A stretch of DNA of 64,000 bases, taken from contig NZ_JAUVVF010000011.1 of assembly GCF_030604785.1 (NCBI RefSeq), positions 1-64,000 on the forward strand, in the 5' to 3' direction. A program made the translations under genes and the position numbers. The DNA is from Paracoccus sp. (in: a-proteobacteria) (GTDB taxonomy: Bacteria > Pseudomonadota > Alphaproteobacteria > Rhodobacterales > Rhodobacteraceae). Position 1 is the first letter of the stretch. Every line of letters begins with the position of its first letter. Shown here one piece after another: positions 19,022 through 28,705 of the stretch. Under the pieces are notes generated by a model. That model was not told where the DNA came from and ran no database searches. It was given only the letters and a program-made list of their open reading frames with translations.

Positions 19022-19819
19022 ATGAAGCGGGACGAGAGACGACAGGCGATCATGGATCTGCTGGTGGCCGACCGCGCCGTCGATCTGGACGCGCTGGCGA
19101 CGCGGTTCGACGTCAGCCGCATGACCATCCACCGTGATCTGGACGACCTGGCGCAGGCGGGGCTGCTGCGCAAGGTGCGCGGCGGCGCCACGATCGAGGC
19201 GGGCACCCAGTTCGAAAGCGATTTCCGCATCCGCGAATTGCAGGATGGCGAGGCCAAGGGCCGGATGGCCGAGGCCGCCATGGCGCTGGTCGAGCCGGGC
19301 ATGACGGTGATGGTCAATGACGGCTCGATGGCGGCGCTGCTTGGGGCGCGCCTGGGCGGGCTTGCGCCGCTGACCGTCATCACCAACAACGCCGCCGTGA
19401 TCGAACGGCTGAAGGACGCGCCCGGCGTCACGCTGATCGCGCTTGGCGGCACCTACAGCGCCAAGTTCAACGGCTTCTTCGGGATGGTCACGGAAAACGC
19501 GCTGGCGGGCCTGCGCGCCGATCTGGCCTTTGTTTCGACCCCGGCCGTGGCGGGGCTTCAGGCCTTTCATATGGACGGGGACGCGGTGCGCACCAAGCGC
19601 GCCATGATGCGGGCGGCAGGGACCAGCGTGCTGCTGGTGAACCATCGCCGCTTCGGGCGGAGCGCGCTGCATCTGCTGGCCGACCTGGCGGATTTCGACG
19701 CGATCATCACGGATGCGGCGCCCGTGCCCGACCATCTGGCGGCGCTGGAACGCGGTGGAATCGCGCTGATTGTCGCCGAGGACGCCACGAGTTCACAGAA
19801 CAGGGGAGGAAAGCGATGA
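19022..19819 (+). CDS. eryR: DeoR-family transcriptional regulator, EryR-like
   Basis: 265 aa; MKRDERRQAIMDLLVADRAVDLDALATRFDVSRMTIHRDLDDLAQAGLLRKVRGGA. Confidence 0.83.
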   Translation: MKRDERRQAIMDLLVADRAVDLDALATRFDVSRMTIHRDLDDLAQAGLLRKVRGGATIEAGTQFESDFRIRELQDGEAKGRMAEAAMALVEPGMTVMVNDGSMAALLGARLGGLAPLTVITNNAAVIERLKDAPGVTLIALGGTYSAKFNGFFGMVTENALAGLRADLAFVSTPAVAGLQAFHMDGDAVRTKRAMMRAAGTSVLLVNHRRFGRSALHLLADLADFDAIITDAAPVPDHLAALERGGIALIVAEDATSSQNRGGKR

Positions 19820-20577
19820 CCACATTCTGGATCGGCACCAGCTGGAAGATGAACAAGAGCTTGCCCGAGGCGCTGGCCTTTGCAGAGGGGCTGCGCGCGG
19901 CGGCGCCCTTGCCCGGCATCCAGCGCTTCGTCGTGCCGCCCTTCACCGCCTGCCGCCAGGTCAAGGCGGCGCTGGCAGGCACCGACGTAAAGGTCGGCGC
20001 GCAGAACATGCACTGGCAGGACGAGGGCGCCTGGACGGGCGAGATCAGCGCGCCGATGCTGGTCGATTGCGGCCTCGACCTGGTCGAGCTGGGCCATAGC
20101 GAGCGCCGCGCCCATTTCGGCGAGACCGACGAGACGGTCGGCCTCAAGACGGCAGCCGCCGTGCGGCATGGGCTGATCCCGCTGATCTGCATTGGCGAGA
20201 CCCTGGCCGAACGCGAGGCGGGCCGCGCGGCCGAGGTTCTCGCGGCGCAGGTCCGCGCCGCGCTGGACCCCGTGGCGGGGGCCGAGGCGACGATCCTTCT
20301 GGCCTATGAACCCGTCTGGGCCATCGGCGCGGGGGGCATCCCCGCCACGGCCGATTACGCCGATGCAAGGCAGGCCGAGATCGCTGCCGTCGCGCGCGAG
20401 GTCATGGGGCGGCACATCCCGTGCCTCTATGGCGGGTCGGTCAATCCGGGCAATTGCGCGGAACTCATCGCCTGCCCGCATGTGGACGGGCTGTTCATCG
20501 GACGCTCTGCCTGGGACGTGGCGGGCTATCTGGACATTCTGGCGCGCTGCGCCGCAACCATGGGAGAGACGGCATGA
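19816..20577 (+). CDS. eryH: TpiA-like isomerase (EryH/TpiA2-type)
   Basis: 253 aa; [64 protein letters not shown]; 4-nt overlap with eryR; second tpiA paralog in the window. Confidence 0.85.
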   Translation: MTTFWIGTSWKMNKSLPEALAFAEGLRAAAPLPGIQRFVVPPFTACRQVKAALAGTDVKVGAQNMHWQDEGAWTGEISAPMLVDCGLDLVELGHSERRAHFGETDETVGLKTAAAVRHGLIPLICIGETLAEREAGRAAEVLAAQVRAALDPVAGAEATILLAYEPVWAIGAGGIPATADYADARQAEIAAVAREVMGRHIPCLYGGSVNPGNCAELIACPHVDGLFIGRSAWDVAGYLDILARCAATMGETA

Positions 20578-21035
20578 AACTGGCCATTGCAGGGGACAGC
20601 GCGGGCGAGGGGCTGGCAAAGGTGCTGGCCGATCATCTGAAGGACCGCTTCGACGTGTCCGAGATCAGCCGCACGGATGAGGGGCCGGACGCATTCTATG
20701 CCGATCTGTCGGACCGCGTCGCCTCGGGCGTGATGAACGGCACCTTTGACCGCGCTATCCTGGTCTGCGGCACCGGGATCGGGGTCTGCATCGCGGCGAA
20801 CAAGGTGCCGGGCATCCGCGCGGCGCTGACCCACGACACCTATTCCGCGACCCGCGCGGCGCTGTCCAACAACGCGCAGATCATCACGATGGGAGCCCGG
20901 GTGATCGGGCCGGAACTGGCCAAGGCCATCGCCGATGCCTGGCTGGCCGAGACGCTGAATTTCGACGCTTCGGGCAAATCCGCAGGCAATGTCGCCGCCA
21001 TCGACGCGGTCGATGCTAGATACAACAAGGCCTGA
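20574..21035 (+). CDS. eryI: RpiB-like isomerase (EryI-type)
   Basis: 153 aa from [63 protein letters not shown]. Confidence 0.86.
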   Translation: MKLAIAGDSAGEGLAKVLADHLKDRFDVSEISRTDEGPDAFYADLSDRVASGVMNGTFDRAILVCGTGIGVCIAANKVPGIRAALTHDTYSATRAALSNNAQIITMGARVIGPELAKAIADAWLAETLNFDASGKSAGNVAAIDAVDARYNKA

Positions 21036-22006
21036 TGCTGCGACTTCCCATCGACGGGGCCGCGACCGGCCCCCGCCTGTCCGAGGCGCTGGAGGGCGCC
21101 CCTGCAGGCCCCGTCATCGCGGCCATCGCCGGCGGGGTGCCGCCCCTTGCCGCGCGGCTGGCGGCGGGGCGCCTGCATGGAGACCCCGAAACCGTGGTCG
21201 GCACGAATGACAGCGGCGACCGGCAAAAGGCGCTGGATCTGGCCGCCCATCACCACATGCTTGCGGCCCTGCGCAAGGCGGGCGTGCGCCGCGTCCTGTC
21301 CGAAGAGGCCGAGGCCGTCATCCCCCTGAACGAGGGCGGCGAATTCGATGTGGCGATCGACCCGATCGACGGCTCGGGCAGCATCGGGATCGGCGCACCC
21401 TTGGGCCTGCTGTTCAGCGTCCTGCCATCGGCGCCGGACAGCTTCCTGCGGCCGGGCCGGACGGCGGTGGCGGCAGGCTATGCCTCCTTTGGCCATTCGG
21501 TCGATTTCGGCTTTTCGACCGGGCAGGGCGTGCATGTCGCAACGCTGGAGCCGGGCGGTGATTTCCGCATCGCGCATGAGGGGCTGCGCCTGAAGTCACA
21601 GGCCTCGACCATCGCCTACAATGCCTCGAACGAGCGGCACTGGGCGCCCGGCTTGCGCGACTGGGCGGCCGATCTGCGCGCAGGCGCCGACGGGCCGCGC
21701 GGGCGGGACTTCAACATGCGCTGGCTGGCCGCAGCCGTTGGCGAATTGCACCGCATCCTGCTGAAGGGGGGCGTGTTCCTTTACCCTGACGATGCGCGGC
21801 CCGGCTATGGCCGGGGACGACTGCGCCTGATCTACGAGGCCGCACCCATCGCCTTTCTGATCGAACAGGCGGGCGGGCAGGCGACCGACGGGCGCCGACC
21901 GATCTTGGATCTGGCAGCCGACAGCCTGCACCAGATGACGCCCCTGATCTTTGGCGCCGCCGACGAGGTGGCGACGATCCACACCTATCTTGCCCGCAAA
22001 GGATGA
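21035..22006 (+). CDS. Class 1 fructose-1,6-bisphosphatase (possible sedoheptulose-1,7-bisphosphatase)
   Basis: 323 aa; VLSEEAE, DVAIDPIDGSGSIG metal/phosphate motif, EAAPIAFLIEQAGGQATDG; start overlaps rpiB stop (TGATG). Confidence 0.87.
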   Translation: MLRLPIDGAATGPRLSEALEGAPAGPVIAAIAGGVPPLAARLAAGRLHGDPETVVGTNDSGDRQKALDLAAHHHMLAALRKAGVRRVLSEEAEAVIPLNEGGEFDVAIDPIDGSGSIGIGAPLGLLFSVLPSAPDSFLRPGRTAVAAGYASFGHSVDFGFSTGQGVHVATLEPGGDFRIAHEGLRLKSQASTIAYNASNERHWAPGLRDWAADLRAGADGPRGRDFNMRWLAAAVGELHRILLKGGVFLYPDDARPGYGRGRLRLIYEAAPIAFLIEQAGGQATDGRRPILDLAADSLHQMTPLIFGAADEVATIHTYLARKG

Positions 22007-22012
22007 CGCCTG

Positions 22013-23047
22013 ATGGCCATGATCACCCTCCGCCAGCTTCTGGACCATGCCGCCGAGCATGGCTATGCCGTGCCGGCCTTCAACATCAACAACATGGAAC
22101 AGGGCCTGTCGGTCATGCAGGCCGCCGCCGCCACCGACAGCCCGGTGATCCTGCAGGCCAGCCGGGGCGCGCGCGCCTATGCCAATGACGCGGTTCTGGC
22201 GGGGCTGATCACGGGGCTCGCCCGCGCCTTTCCCGACATTCCGCTCTGCATGCATCTGGACCACGGCAACGGTCTGGCGACCTGCGCCACTGCGATCCAG
22301 AACGGGTTCACATCGGTGATGATGGATGGGTCGCTGAAAGCAGACGGCAAGACACCCGCCGATTACGCCTACAACGCCGACATCACCCGCCGCGTGACCC
22401 AGATGGCCCATGCCTGCGGCGTCTCGGTCGAGGGCGAGCTGGGCGTGCTGGGCAGCCTGGAAACCGGCATGGGCGATCAGGAGGACGGCCACGGCGCGAC
22501 CGAAAAACTGTCCGAGGATCAGCTGCTGACCGACCCGGACGAGGCCGTGCGCTTCGTCGAGGAGACCGGAGTCGATGCGCTGGCCATCGCGATGGGGACC
22601 AGCCACGGCGCCTACAAGTTCACGCGCAAGCCCGATGGCGACATTCTGGCCATGCATGTGATCGAGGAAATCCACCGCCGGCTGCCGAACACGCATCTGG
22701 TCATGCACGGGTCATCCTCGGTCCCCGAGGACCTGCAACAGATCATCAACGATCATGGTGGCGACATCCGCCCCACCTGGGGCGTCCCGGTCGAGGAGAT
22801 TCAGCGCGGCATCCGCCACGGCGTGCGCAAGGTGAATATTGACACGGACAACCGGCTGGCGATGACGGCTGCGATCCGCAAGGTCTTTGCCGAACGTCCC
22901 GAGGAATTCGATCCGCGCGCCTATCTGAAACCCGCCATGGCCGCCATGTCGGATATCTGCCGCGCCCGGTTCGAGGCCTTCGGCACGGCGGGCCATGCCA
23001 GCCGCATCAAGCCGCTGCCGCTGTCCGCGATGGCCGCGCGCTACTGA
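22013..23047 (+). CDS. Class II fructose/sedoheptulose-bisphosphate aldolase
   Basis: 344 aa; [62 protein letters not shown]. Confidence 0.92.
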   Translation: MAMITLRQLLDHAAEHGYAVPAFNINNMEQGLSVMQAAAATDSPVILQASRGARAYANDAVLAGLITGLARAFPDIPLCMHLDHGNGLATCATAIQNGFTSVMMDGSLKADGKTPADYAYNADITRRVTQMAHACGVSVEGELGVLGSLETGMGDQEDGHGATEKLSEDQLLTDPDEAVRFVEETGVDALAIAMGTSHGAYKFTRKPDGDILAMHVIEEIHRRLPNTHLVMHGSSSVPEDLQQIINDHGGDIRPTWGVPVEEIQRGIRHGVRKVNIDTDNRLAMTAAIRKVFAERPEEFDPRAYLKPAMAAMSDICRARFEAFGTAGHASRIKPLPLSAMAARY

Positions 23048-23054
23048 CCCGCGC

Positions 23055-23080
23055 GCCGGGCGCGTTCAGGCGCGCCCGGC
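23055..23080. repeat. Perfect 10-bp hairpin between convergent genes (possible bidirectional terminator)
   Basis: GCCGGGCGCG-TTCAGG-CGCGCCCGGC spans the stop of the converging flavoprotein gene; no T-tract. Confidence 0.55.
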
Positions 23081-24238
23081 CGCATCGGCCGAGGCCCAGG
23101 CCCACTGGAAGTTGTAGCCGCCCAGCCAGCCGGTCACATCCACGCATTCCCCGATGAAATGCAGCCCCGGCAATGCGCGCGCCGCCAGCGTGCGCGCATC
23201 CAGATCGCGCGTGTCCACCCCGCCAAGCGTGACCTCGGCGGTGCGGTAGCCCTCGGTCCCGACGGGGGTGATGCGCCAGCGATTGACCCGCGCGCCAAGC
23301 GCGTCAAGGCGGGCATTGTTCTGGTCGGCCAGCCGCGCCTGCGCCAGCCCCGTCTCGGCCGCGACGGCCTGCGCCAGACGTTCGGGCAGCATCGCGCCAA
23401 GCGCCGTCGCCACCTGCTGGCGGCCATTGCGGCCCCGGGCCTCTTTCAGGCGCGCGGCAATGTCGTGATCGGGGCAGAGGTCGATCTGAAGCACGTCGCC
23501 GGGTTTCCAGAAGCTGCTGATCTGCAGGATCACCGGCCCCGACAGGCCCCGATGCGTGAAGAGAAGCGCATCGCGGAACACGCCGCCGCCATGGGCGATG
23601 CGCGCCTCGACCGCGACGCCCGCCAGCGGGCGGCAGAGCGCCAGATCCTGCTCGGCGAAGGTCAGCGGCACCAGGGCGGGGCGCGTTTCGATCAGGCGCA
23701 GCCCGAACTGGCGCGCCAGATCATAGGCAAAGCCCGTCGCGCCGATCTTGGGAATCGACTTGCCGCCCGTCGCCACCACCACCCGCGCCGCCGTCAGCGC
23801 CCCCCATGGTCCGGTGATCTGGAAGCGGTCCGCCTGACGGGTGAGGGTCTCGATCGCGGTCTCCATCCGCAGATCGGCACCGCGCATCCGCGCCAGCAGC
23901 ATGTCGGTGATCTGCGTGGCCTTGCCGTCGCAGAAAAGCTGGCCCTGCGTCTTCTCGTGCCAGGCGATGCCCGCGCGATCGACCAGCGACACGAATGCGC
24001 CGGCCGGATAGCGGACCAGCGCGCTGGCGGCAAAACGCGGATTGGCCGACAGGAACCGGTCGGGCGCGGTAGCCAGATTCGTGAAGTTGCAGCGCCCCCC
24101 GCCCGAGATGCGAATCTTCTCGCCCGGGCTGCGCGCGTGATCCAGCACCGCGACGCGCCGACCCTGCGCCAGGGCCGAGCCCGCGCAGAAAAGACCGGCC
24201 GCCCCGGCGCCAAGAATGACAAGGTCGAAATGCTCCAT
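23066..24238 (-). CDS. HI0933/YhiN-family FAD-dependent oxidoreductase
   Basis: 390 aa; FDLVILGAGAAGLFCAGSALAQGRRV, PGEKIRISGGGRCNFTN; GGYNFQWAWASADAAG C-terminus. Confidence 0.88.
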   Translation of the reverse strand: MEHFDLVILGAGAAGLFCAGSALAQGRRVAVLDHARSPGEKIRISGGGRCNFTNLATAPDRFLSANPRFAASALVRYPAGAFVSLVDRAGIAWHEKTQGQLFCDGKATQITDMLLARMRGADLRMETAIETLTRQADRFQITGPWGALTAARVVVATGGKSIPKIGATGFAYDLARQFGLRLIETRPALVPLTFAEQDLALCRPLAGVAVEARIAHGGGVFRDALLFTHRGLSGPVILQISSFWKPGDVLQIDLCPDHDIAARLKEARGRNGRQQVATALGAMLPERLAQAVAAETGLAQARLADQNNARLDALGARVNRWRITPVGTEGYRTAEVTLGGVDTRDLDARTLAARALPGLHFIGECVDVTGWLGGYNFQWAWASADAAGRA

Positions 24239-24333
24239 GACGGCCGGTTAACCCGCCAGACGGGACAGGGCAAGATTTCTGCATTTTCGGTCTTGCACCC
24301 GCCTGCGGGCTTGGGTAATCACCCTCCCACAGT

Positions 24334-24408
24334 TGGGGCGTGGCCAAGTGGTAAGGCATCGGTTTTTGGTACCGTGTACCGTAGGTTCGAATCCTACCGC
24401 CCCAGCCA
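24334..24408 (+). tRNA. tRNA-Gln (anticodon TTG), CCA encoded
   Basis: TGGGGCGTGGCCAAGTGGTAAGGCATCGGTTTTTGGTACCGTGTACCGTAGGTTCGAATCCTACCGCCCCAGCCA cloverleaf. Confidence 0.94.
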
Positions 24409-24429
24409 AATCTTCCTGATCCAGCATTA

Positions 24430-25929
24430 TCAATGCCTTGCAGGGCGCAGTTCCCGTGCTTGCGGTGACGCCATGCGCCGCCAGACGACCAGAGCGGCCG
24501 CTGCCACCATCACTGCCGCCAGCGCAAGAACCCCCGCAAAGGCCTGATCGAAGGCGCCGCGCGCCTGCACGACCAGGGCTTCGGCCTGCGGCGAGGCAAG
24601 GTCGGATGCGACCATCAGCGCCTCGTCCAGGCTGTCGCCCACGCGCGGCGGAAGGCCTTGGGGCACGAACATCGCGCGCGCATAGATCGCGGTCATTGCG
24701 CTGCCCAGGGCCGCGATGCCAAGGGCGCCGCCCAGCTCGAACGAGACCTCCTCGACCGAAGCCGCCATGCCCGCGCGGTCCTCGGGGGCGGACATCATGA
24801 TCACGGTCGAGGCCGCCGCCATGGTCGCGCCGACGCCGAAGCCCATCACCGCCAGCGCGCCCAGCCACAGCCAGATCGATTGCCCCAGCAGCGCGAGGCA
24901 GGCCAGCAGCGCCACCGCGGTCAGCGCCAGCGCCCCCGGCAGCAGCCGCCCCGCACCGATGCGCGGCAGGGCCAGACCGGCCAGCGGCCCCGCCACGAAC
25001 GAGGCCAGCGGAATCGGCAGGATCATCAGACCCGCCTCAAGGGGCGTCAGGCCCATGACCAGCTGCAGGCGCTGGCTGAAGACCAGCTCTACCCCGATCA
25101 GCGCGGCCGAGGCGACCAGCGCGGCCACGACACCGCTGGCAAAGCGCGGATGGGCGAACAGGGTCAGGTCGATCAGCGGGTCCGCGCAGGTCCTCTGGCG
25201 CCGGATGAACGCGGTGATCGCCACCACGCCCACCGCCAGCGCCAGCGCGGCGACCGGCCAGGATGGCGTGCGCTGGCCTGCCTCCTTGATCGCATAGACC
25301 AGCCCGACCAGCCCCGCCATCGCTTGGGCCGAGCCGATCAGGTCGAAGGGATGGGCCCGCGCGGCGGGCCTGTTGACCAGCAGCACGGCCGCGGCCGCCA
25401 GCGCAACCAGCACGACCGGCACGTTGATCAGGAAGACCGAACCCCACCAGAACCATTCCAGCAGCAGGCCACCCACGACCGGCCCCATTGCGGCCCCGCC
25501 CGAGGCGACCGCAGCCCAGATGCCGATGGCCAGCGCGCGTTCCGATTCGTCGGTGAAGGTCAGCCGGATCAGCGACAGCGTGGCGGGCATCATCATCGCC
25601 GCGCCCACGGCCAGCACGACCCGCGCCGCGATCAGCGATTGCGGATCGGGCGAAAAAGCCGCCGCCAGCGAGGCCAGGCCGAACACCGCCAGCCCGCCCA
25701 TGAACATCCGCTTGTGCCCGAAGCGGTCGCCCAGACCGCCCAGCCCCGGCAGAAGCCCCGCGACGACAAGCGGATAGGCGTTGACGATCCACAATTTCTG
25801 CTTGGCCGTCGCCTGCAGGTCCAGCGTCAGGCGCGGCAAGGCGGTGTAGAGCACCGTCATGTCGATCACGATTAGGAACAGGGCGCTGGACAGGATGGCC
25901 AGGACCAGCCACCGGTTCGGAGAAGACAT
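24430..25929 (-). CDS. MFS multidrug efflux transporter, DHA2 (EmrB/QacA/SmvA-like)
   Basis: 499 aa, about 14 TM; FLIVIDMTVLYTALPRLTLDL, WIVNAYPLVVAGLLPGLGGLGDRFGHKRMF. Confidence 0.9.
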   Translation of the reverse strand: MSSPNRWLVLAILSSALFLIVIDMTVLYTALPRLTLDLQATAKQKLWIVNAYPLVVAGLLPGLGGLGDRFGHKRMFMGGLAVFGLASLAAAFSPDPQSLIAARVVLAVGAAMMMPATLSLIRLTFTDESERALAIGIWAAVASGGAAMGPVVGGLLLEWFWWGSVFLINVPVVLVALAAAAVLLVNRPAARAHPFDLIGSAQAMAGLVGLVYAIKEAGQRTPSWPVAALALAVGVVAITAFIRRQRTCADPLIDLTLFAHPRFASGVVAALVASAALIGVELVFSQRLQLVMGLTPLEAGLMILPIPLASFVAGPLAGLALPRIGAGRLLPGALALTAVALLACLALLGQSIWLWLGALAVMGFGVGATMAAASTVIMMSAPEDRAGMAASVEEVSFELGGALGIAALGSAMTAIYARAMFVPQGLPPRVGDSLDEALMVASDLASPQAEALVVQARGAFDQAFAGVLALAAVMVAAAALVVWRRMASPQARELRPARH

Positions 25930-25978
25930 CGGGAAAATCCTTGGTCGATTCGGTCTGGATGAGAAAGGTGATCCCGGA

Positions 25979-25999
25979 TATTTAAATACAGTCGTATCG
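25979..25999. promoter_or_regulatory. Candidate TetR operator between divergent MFS and TetR genes
   Basis: TATTTAAATA perfect palindrome overlapping ATAC-AGTC-GTAT. Confidence 0.5.
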
Positions 26000-26015
26000 T
26001 AATGGAATAGGCAGA

Positions 26016-26573
26016 ATGGCAGGACGCCCCCGCAGCATCGACCGTGATCTTGTTCTGGACGCCGCTGAGCGGATCGTGCTGGCCTCGGGTGCGGCGGGGC
26101 TCAGCTTCGACGCGGTCGCGCGCGAGGCGGGCGTGACCAAGGGCGGCGTGCAATACGCCTTTGGCACGCGCGACAACCTGATCCGCGCGATGATCGCCCG
26201 GTGGGGCGAGGCCTTCGATGCCGATGTCGCCGCGCGCAGCGGCGATGCGCCGACGCCGCGCGACACGATCCGCGCGCATCTGGCCGCCACCCGCGACGCC
26301 GACGAGGCCGAGCATTCGCGCTCGGCGGTGATGATGACGGCGCTGGTCCAGCATCCCGGCCAGTTGTCGCAGACGCGCGACTGGTACAATGCCCGCCTGG
26401 CCGCGCTGGATCTGGACGATCCGCAGAACCGCCGCTTCGCCCTGGCCTTTCTGGCGGGCGAGGGGGCGTTCCTGCTCAAGGCCTTCGGGCTGGTCGATCT
26501 GGACGAGGATCAGTGGCGCAAGCTGTTCGACGACATGCTTGCCACGATCCCGGTGTCGAACGGCTCTTGCTAA
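26016..26573 (+). CDS. TetR-family transcriptional regulator
   Basis: 185 aa; ILDAAERIVLASGAAGLSFDAVAREAGVTKGGVQYAFGTRDNLIRAMI-type HTH (observed RDLVLDAAERIVLASG...). Confidence 0.9.
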   Translation: MAGRPRSIDRDLVLDAAERIVLASGAAGLSFDAVAREAGVTKGGVQYAFGTRDNLIRAMIARWGEAFDADVAARSGDAPTPRDTIRAHLAATRDADEAEHSRSAVMMTALVQHPGQLSQTRDWYNARLAALDLDDPQNRRFALAFLAGEGAFLLKAFGLVDLDEDQWRKLFDDMLATIPVSNGSC

Positions 26574-26869
26574 GGGCGAGGAAGGCGCGATGTGCTTCCG
26601 TGACGACCAGACGGATGGACTGCCCCGATCACGTCGATCATCGCGCCTCGCAGTCGGAGAAGCTGCCCGGCCCGGGGCGGACTAGGCTGCGCCCGACCCA
26701 CTTTAGGCAGTGACGAGCATGTAGTCGCAAGTCCGGCAGCAGGGCCGCAGATCGAGCGGCTGGTTCGCCTGTCATCTCATCGCCGCAGGACTCTATCAGC
26801 CAGACTTGTCGTCAGTCTCGACCGCCCAATCCTGTCCGGACGCGCCGCGCGCCCGGGTTCCGGCGTTTC

Positions 26870-27925
26870 TCAGAGCGGCGCGTCTCCAGGCGCTGCCGCC
26901 GCGGGAGGCATGTCGTCGATCGTTGCGCAGCCGCGCCCGGCGTCTTTAGCGCGGTAAAGCGCCCGGTCCGCCGCCGCCAGGATCGTCTCTGCATCATGGC
27001 CCCAGCTTCCGTCGCAGATCACGATGCCGAGGCTTGCGCCGACCGTCAGGGGCGCGATTCCGGCTGGGCTGCGGGCGCGGATGGCCTCGATGATGCGAGA
27101 GGCCATGCGCTCAAGCTGGTCGCGGCAGGTCATGTCGCGCAGGATCACGACGAATTCGTCACCGCCCAGCCGCGCCGCCGTGTCGGCCTGTCGGATGGTC
27201 TGGCGCAGCGCCGACGCGATCTCGGCCAGCAATTCGTCGCCCGCCTGATGGCCCAGCCGGTCGTTCACCGGTTTGAAATGGTCAAGGTCCAGCTGCACCA
27301 GCGCGAAGGGGCGCGGCGCCTCCGACGGGCCGGGCCGCAGCAGCGCGGCCAGTGCCAGCGTCAGCCCCCGCCGGTTCAGAAGCCCCGTCAGCGGGTCGCT
27401 ATGCGCCTCGGACAGGGCCATCCGGCGGGCGGTTTCCAGATGGGCGCTGAAGCGCGACAATTCCGACAGCACGCCGCGATTGGCCTCGTGCAGGAACAGG
27501 AACTCCATCACAAGATCCGTCGGCGGAAAGTCGGCATCCGTCAGATCGCAGGCCGCGATCGCGCGGCGCAGCGACAGGCCGAAGCCCAGATTGAGCAGGA
27601 TCGTCCCGTCCAGCGCTCCCACCGCATGGCCGCGCAACACGATGCCGGGATCGTGGACGAGGCCCAGAAACAGCCGCCGCCCCTCGGAGGCGGCCATATG
27701 CGCGGCCTCGACCACGTCCCGGCCGTCATGGGCGCGCAGCGGCGCGAGCCTGCCCCTGATCCCGTCAGCAAGTCCGGGAACGATCTTGAGCAGCGTCTGC
27801 CCCGCCGATAGCACCTGCCCCGCATGGTCGAGACGCAGATGCATCGGCAGGATGCGCGACAGCGCCGCAGGCGACAGGGTCAGACCGCCCGCAGGCGCGG
27901 CGACAGCGGAGGGGGTGCCGATCAT
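26870..27925 (-). CDS. HNOBA-GGDEF diguanylate cyclase
   Basis: 351 aa from MIGTPSAVAAP; N-terminal HNOBA-like domain (LSPAALSRILPMHLRLDHAGQVLSAGQTLLKIVP ... FPPTDLVMEFLFLHEANRGVLSEL), C-terminal DPLTGLLNRRG and RLGGDEFVVILRD. Confidence 0.85.
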   Translation of the reverse strand: MIGTPSAVAAPAGGLTLSPAALSRILPMHLRLDHAGQVLSAGQTLLKIVPGLADGIRGRLAPLRAHDGRDVVEAAHMAASEGRRLFLGLVHDPGIVLRGHAVGALDGTILLNLGFGLSLRRAIAACDLTDADFPPTDLVMEFLFLHEANRGVLSELSRFSAHLETARRMALSEAHSDPLTGLLNRRGLTLALAALLRPGPSEAPRPFALVQLDLDHFKPVNDRLGHQAGDELLAEIASALRQTIRQADTAARLGGDEFVVILRDMTCRDQLERMASRIIEAIRARSPAGIAPLTVGASLGIVICDGSWGHDAETILAAADRALYRAKDAGRGCATIDDMPPAAAAPGDAPL

Positions 27926-28497
27926 GCCCGTTCCCCTTGGGCCGCCACTTCGGAACTGAGGCGGAAATTGCGCCCTTCGGCAAAGCGCTCTTCCCAGATC
28001 TCGACCCGGATGTCTGGACCCTCGGCATCGATCAGGCACAGCGCCCCGTAATCGTCGGCCATGCCGCGCAGCAGGCCGATCAGCACCGGCTGCCAGTCGC
28101 GATCCTCGGCCCGGACCGTGATGACGATGGCGCCGTGCCTGCGCGTGATGACCAGATCCGGCACGGCGAGATGGGGCAGGACCAGATGCGCCCGGCCCGG
28201 CAATTCCTCGAGCCCCAGAAGAAAGTCGCGGAAATCGCGGCCCGAAAAGCGCAAGAGCCTGCGGATCGGCTCGAGGCGCGTCAGCCACGCGCCTATATCC
28301 TCGAACATCTCGGCCTGCGACTTGGCCATCTGCGCCGCGACCAGCGCCAGAGCCTGCCTGCCGCATCCCTGCAGATCGTCCCGCGGCAACCCCTCCCGCA
28401 GGGCCAGCTCGTCCGCGAGCACCCGCACGAGGTCGTCGCCATAGGTCATGCGCAGGAATTCCTCGATCGTGCGGTCAACCAGCCTGTTCATATGCAC
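27922..28497 (-). CDS. H-NOX (heme NO-binding domain)-like protein, apparently lacking heme ligands
   Basis: 191 aa; MHMNRLVDRTIEEFLRMTYGDDL N-terminal H-NOX signature; IGLLRGMADDYG; directly upstream of and overlapping the HNOBA-GGDEF gene. Confidence 0.7.
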   Translation of the reverse strand: MHMNRLVDRTIEEFLRMTYGDDLVRVLADELALREGLPRDDLQGCGRQALALVAAQMAKSQAEMFEDIGAWLTRLEPIRRLLRFSGRDFRDFLLGLEELPGRAHLVLPHLAVPDLVITRRHGAIVITVRAEDRDWQPVLIGLLRGMADDYGALCLIDAEGPDIRVEIWEERFAEGRNFRLSSEVAAQGERA

Positions 28498-28705
28498 CTC
28501 TTTCCCGGGCGATCATAGCCCACAGAGGTAAAGAACCGGTAAGCGGCGCTGCGGATGCGGCGGATTCCCATGGGCGGCCAAAACCGAGGCCGGGTCAATC
28601 GGCCGCGCCCCCTGGCGGCGATTGGCGCTTGATCGGCGGGACGTCCGGCGCAACGCTTCACCAGGTGCCGCCGGGCTTGCGCGGCGTTTGCAGGAGGGTG
28701 CTGGA

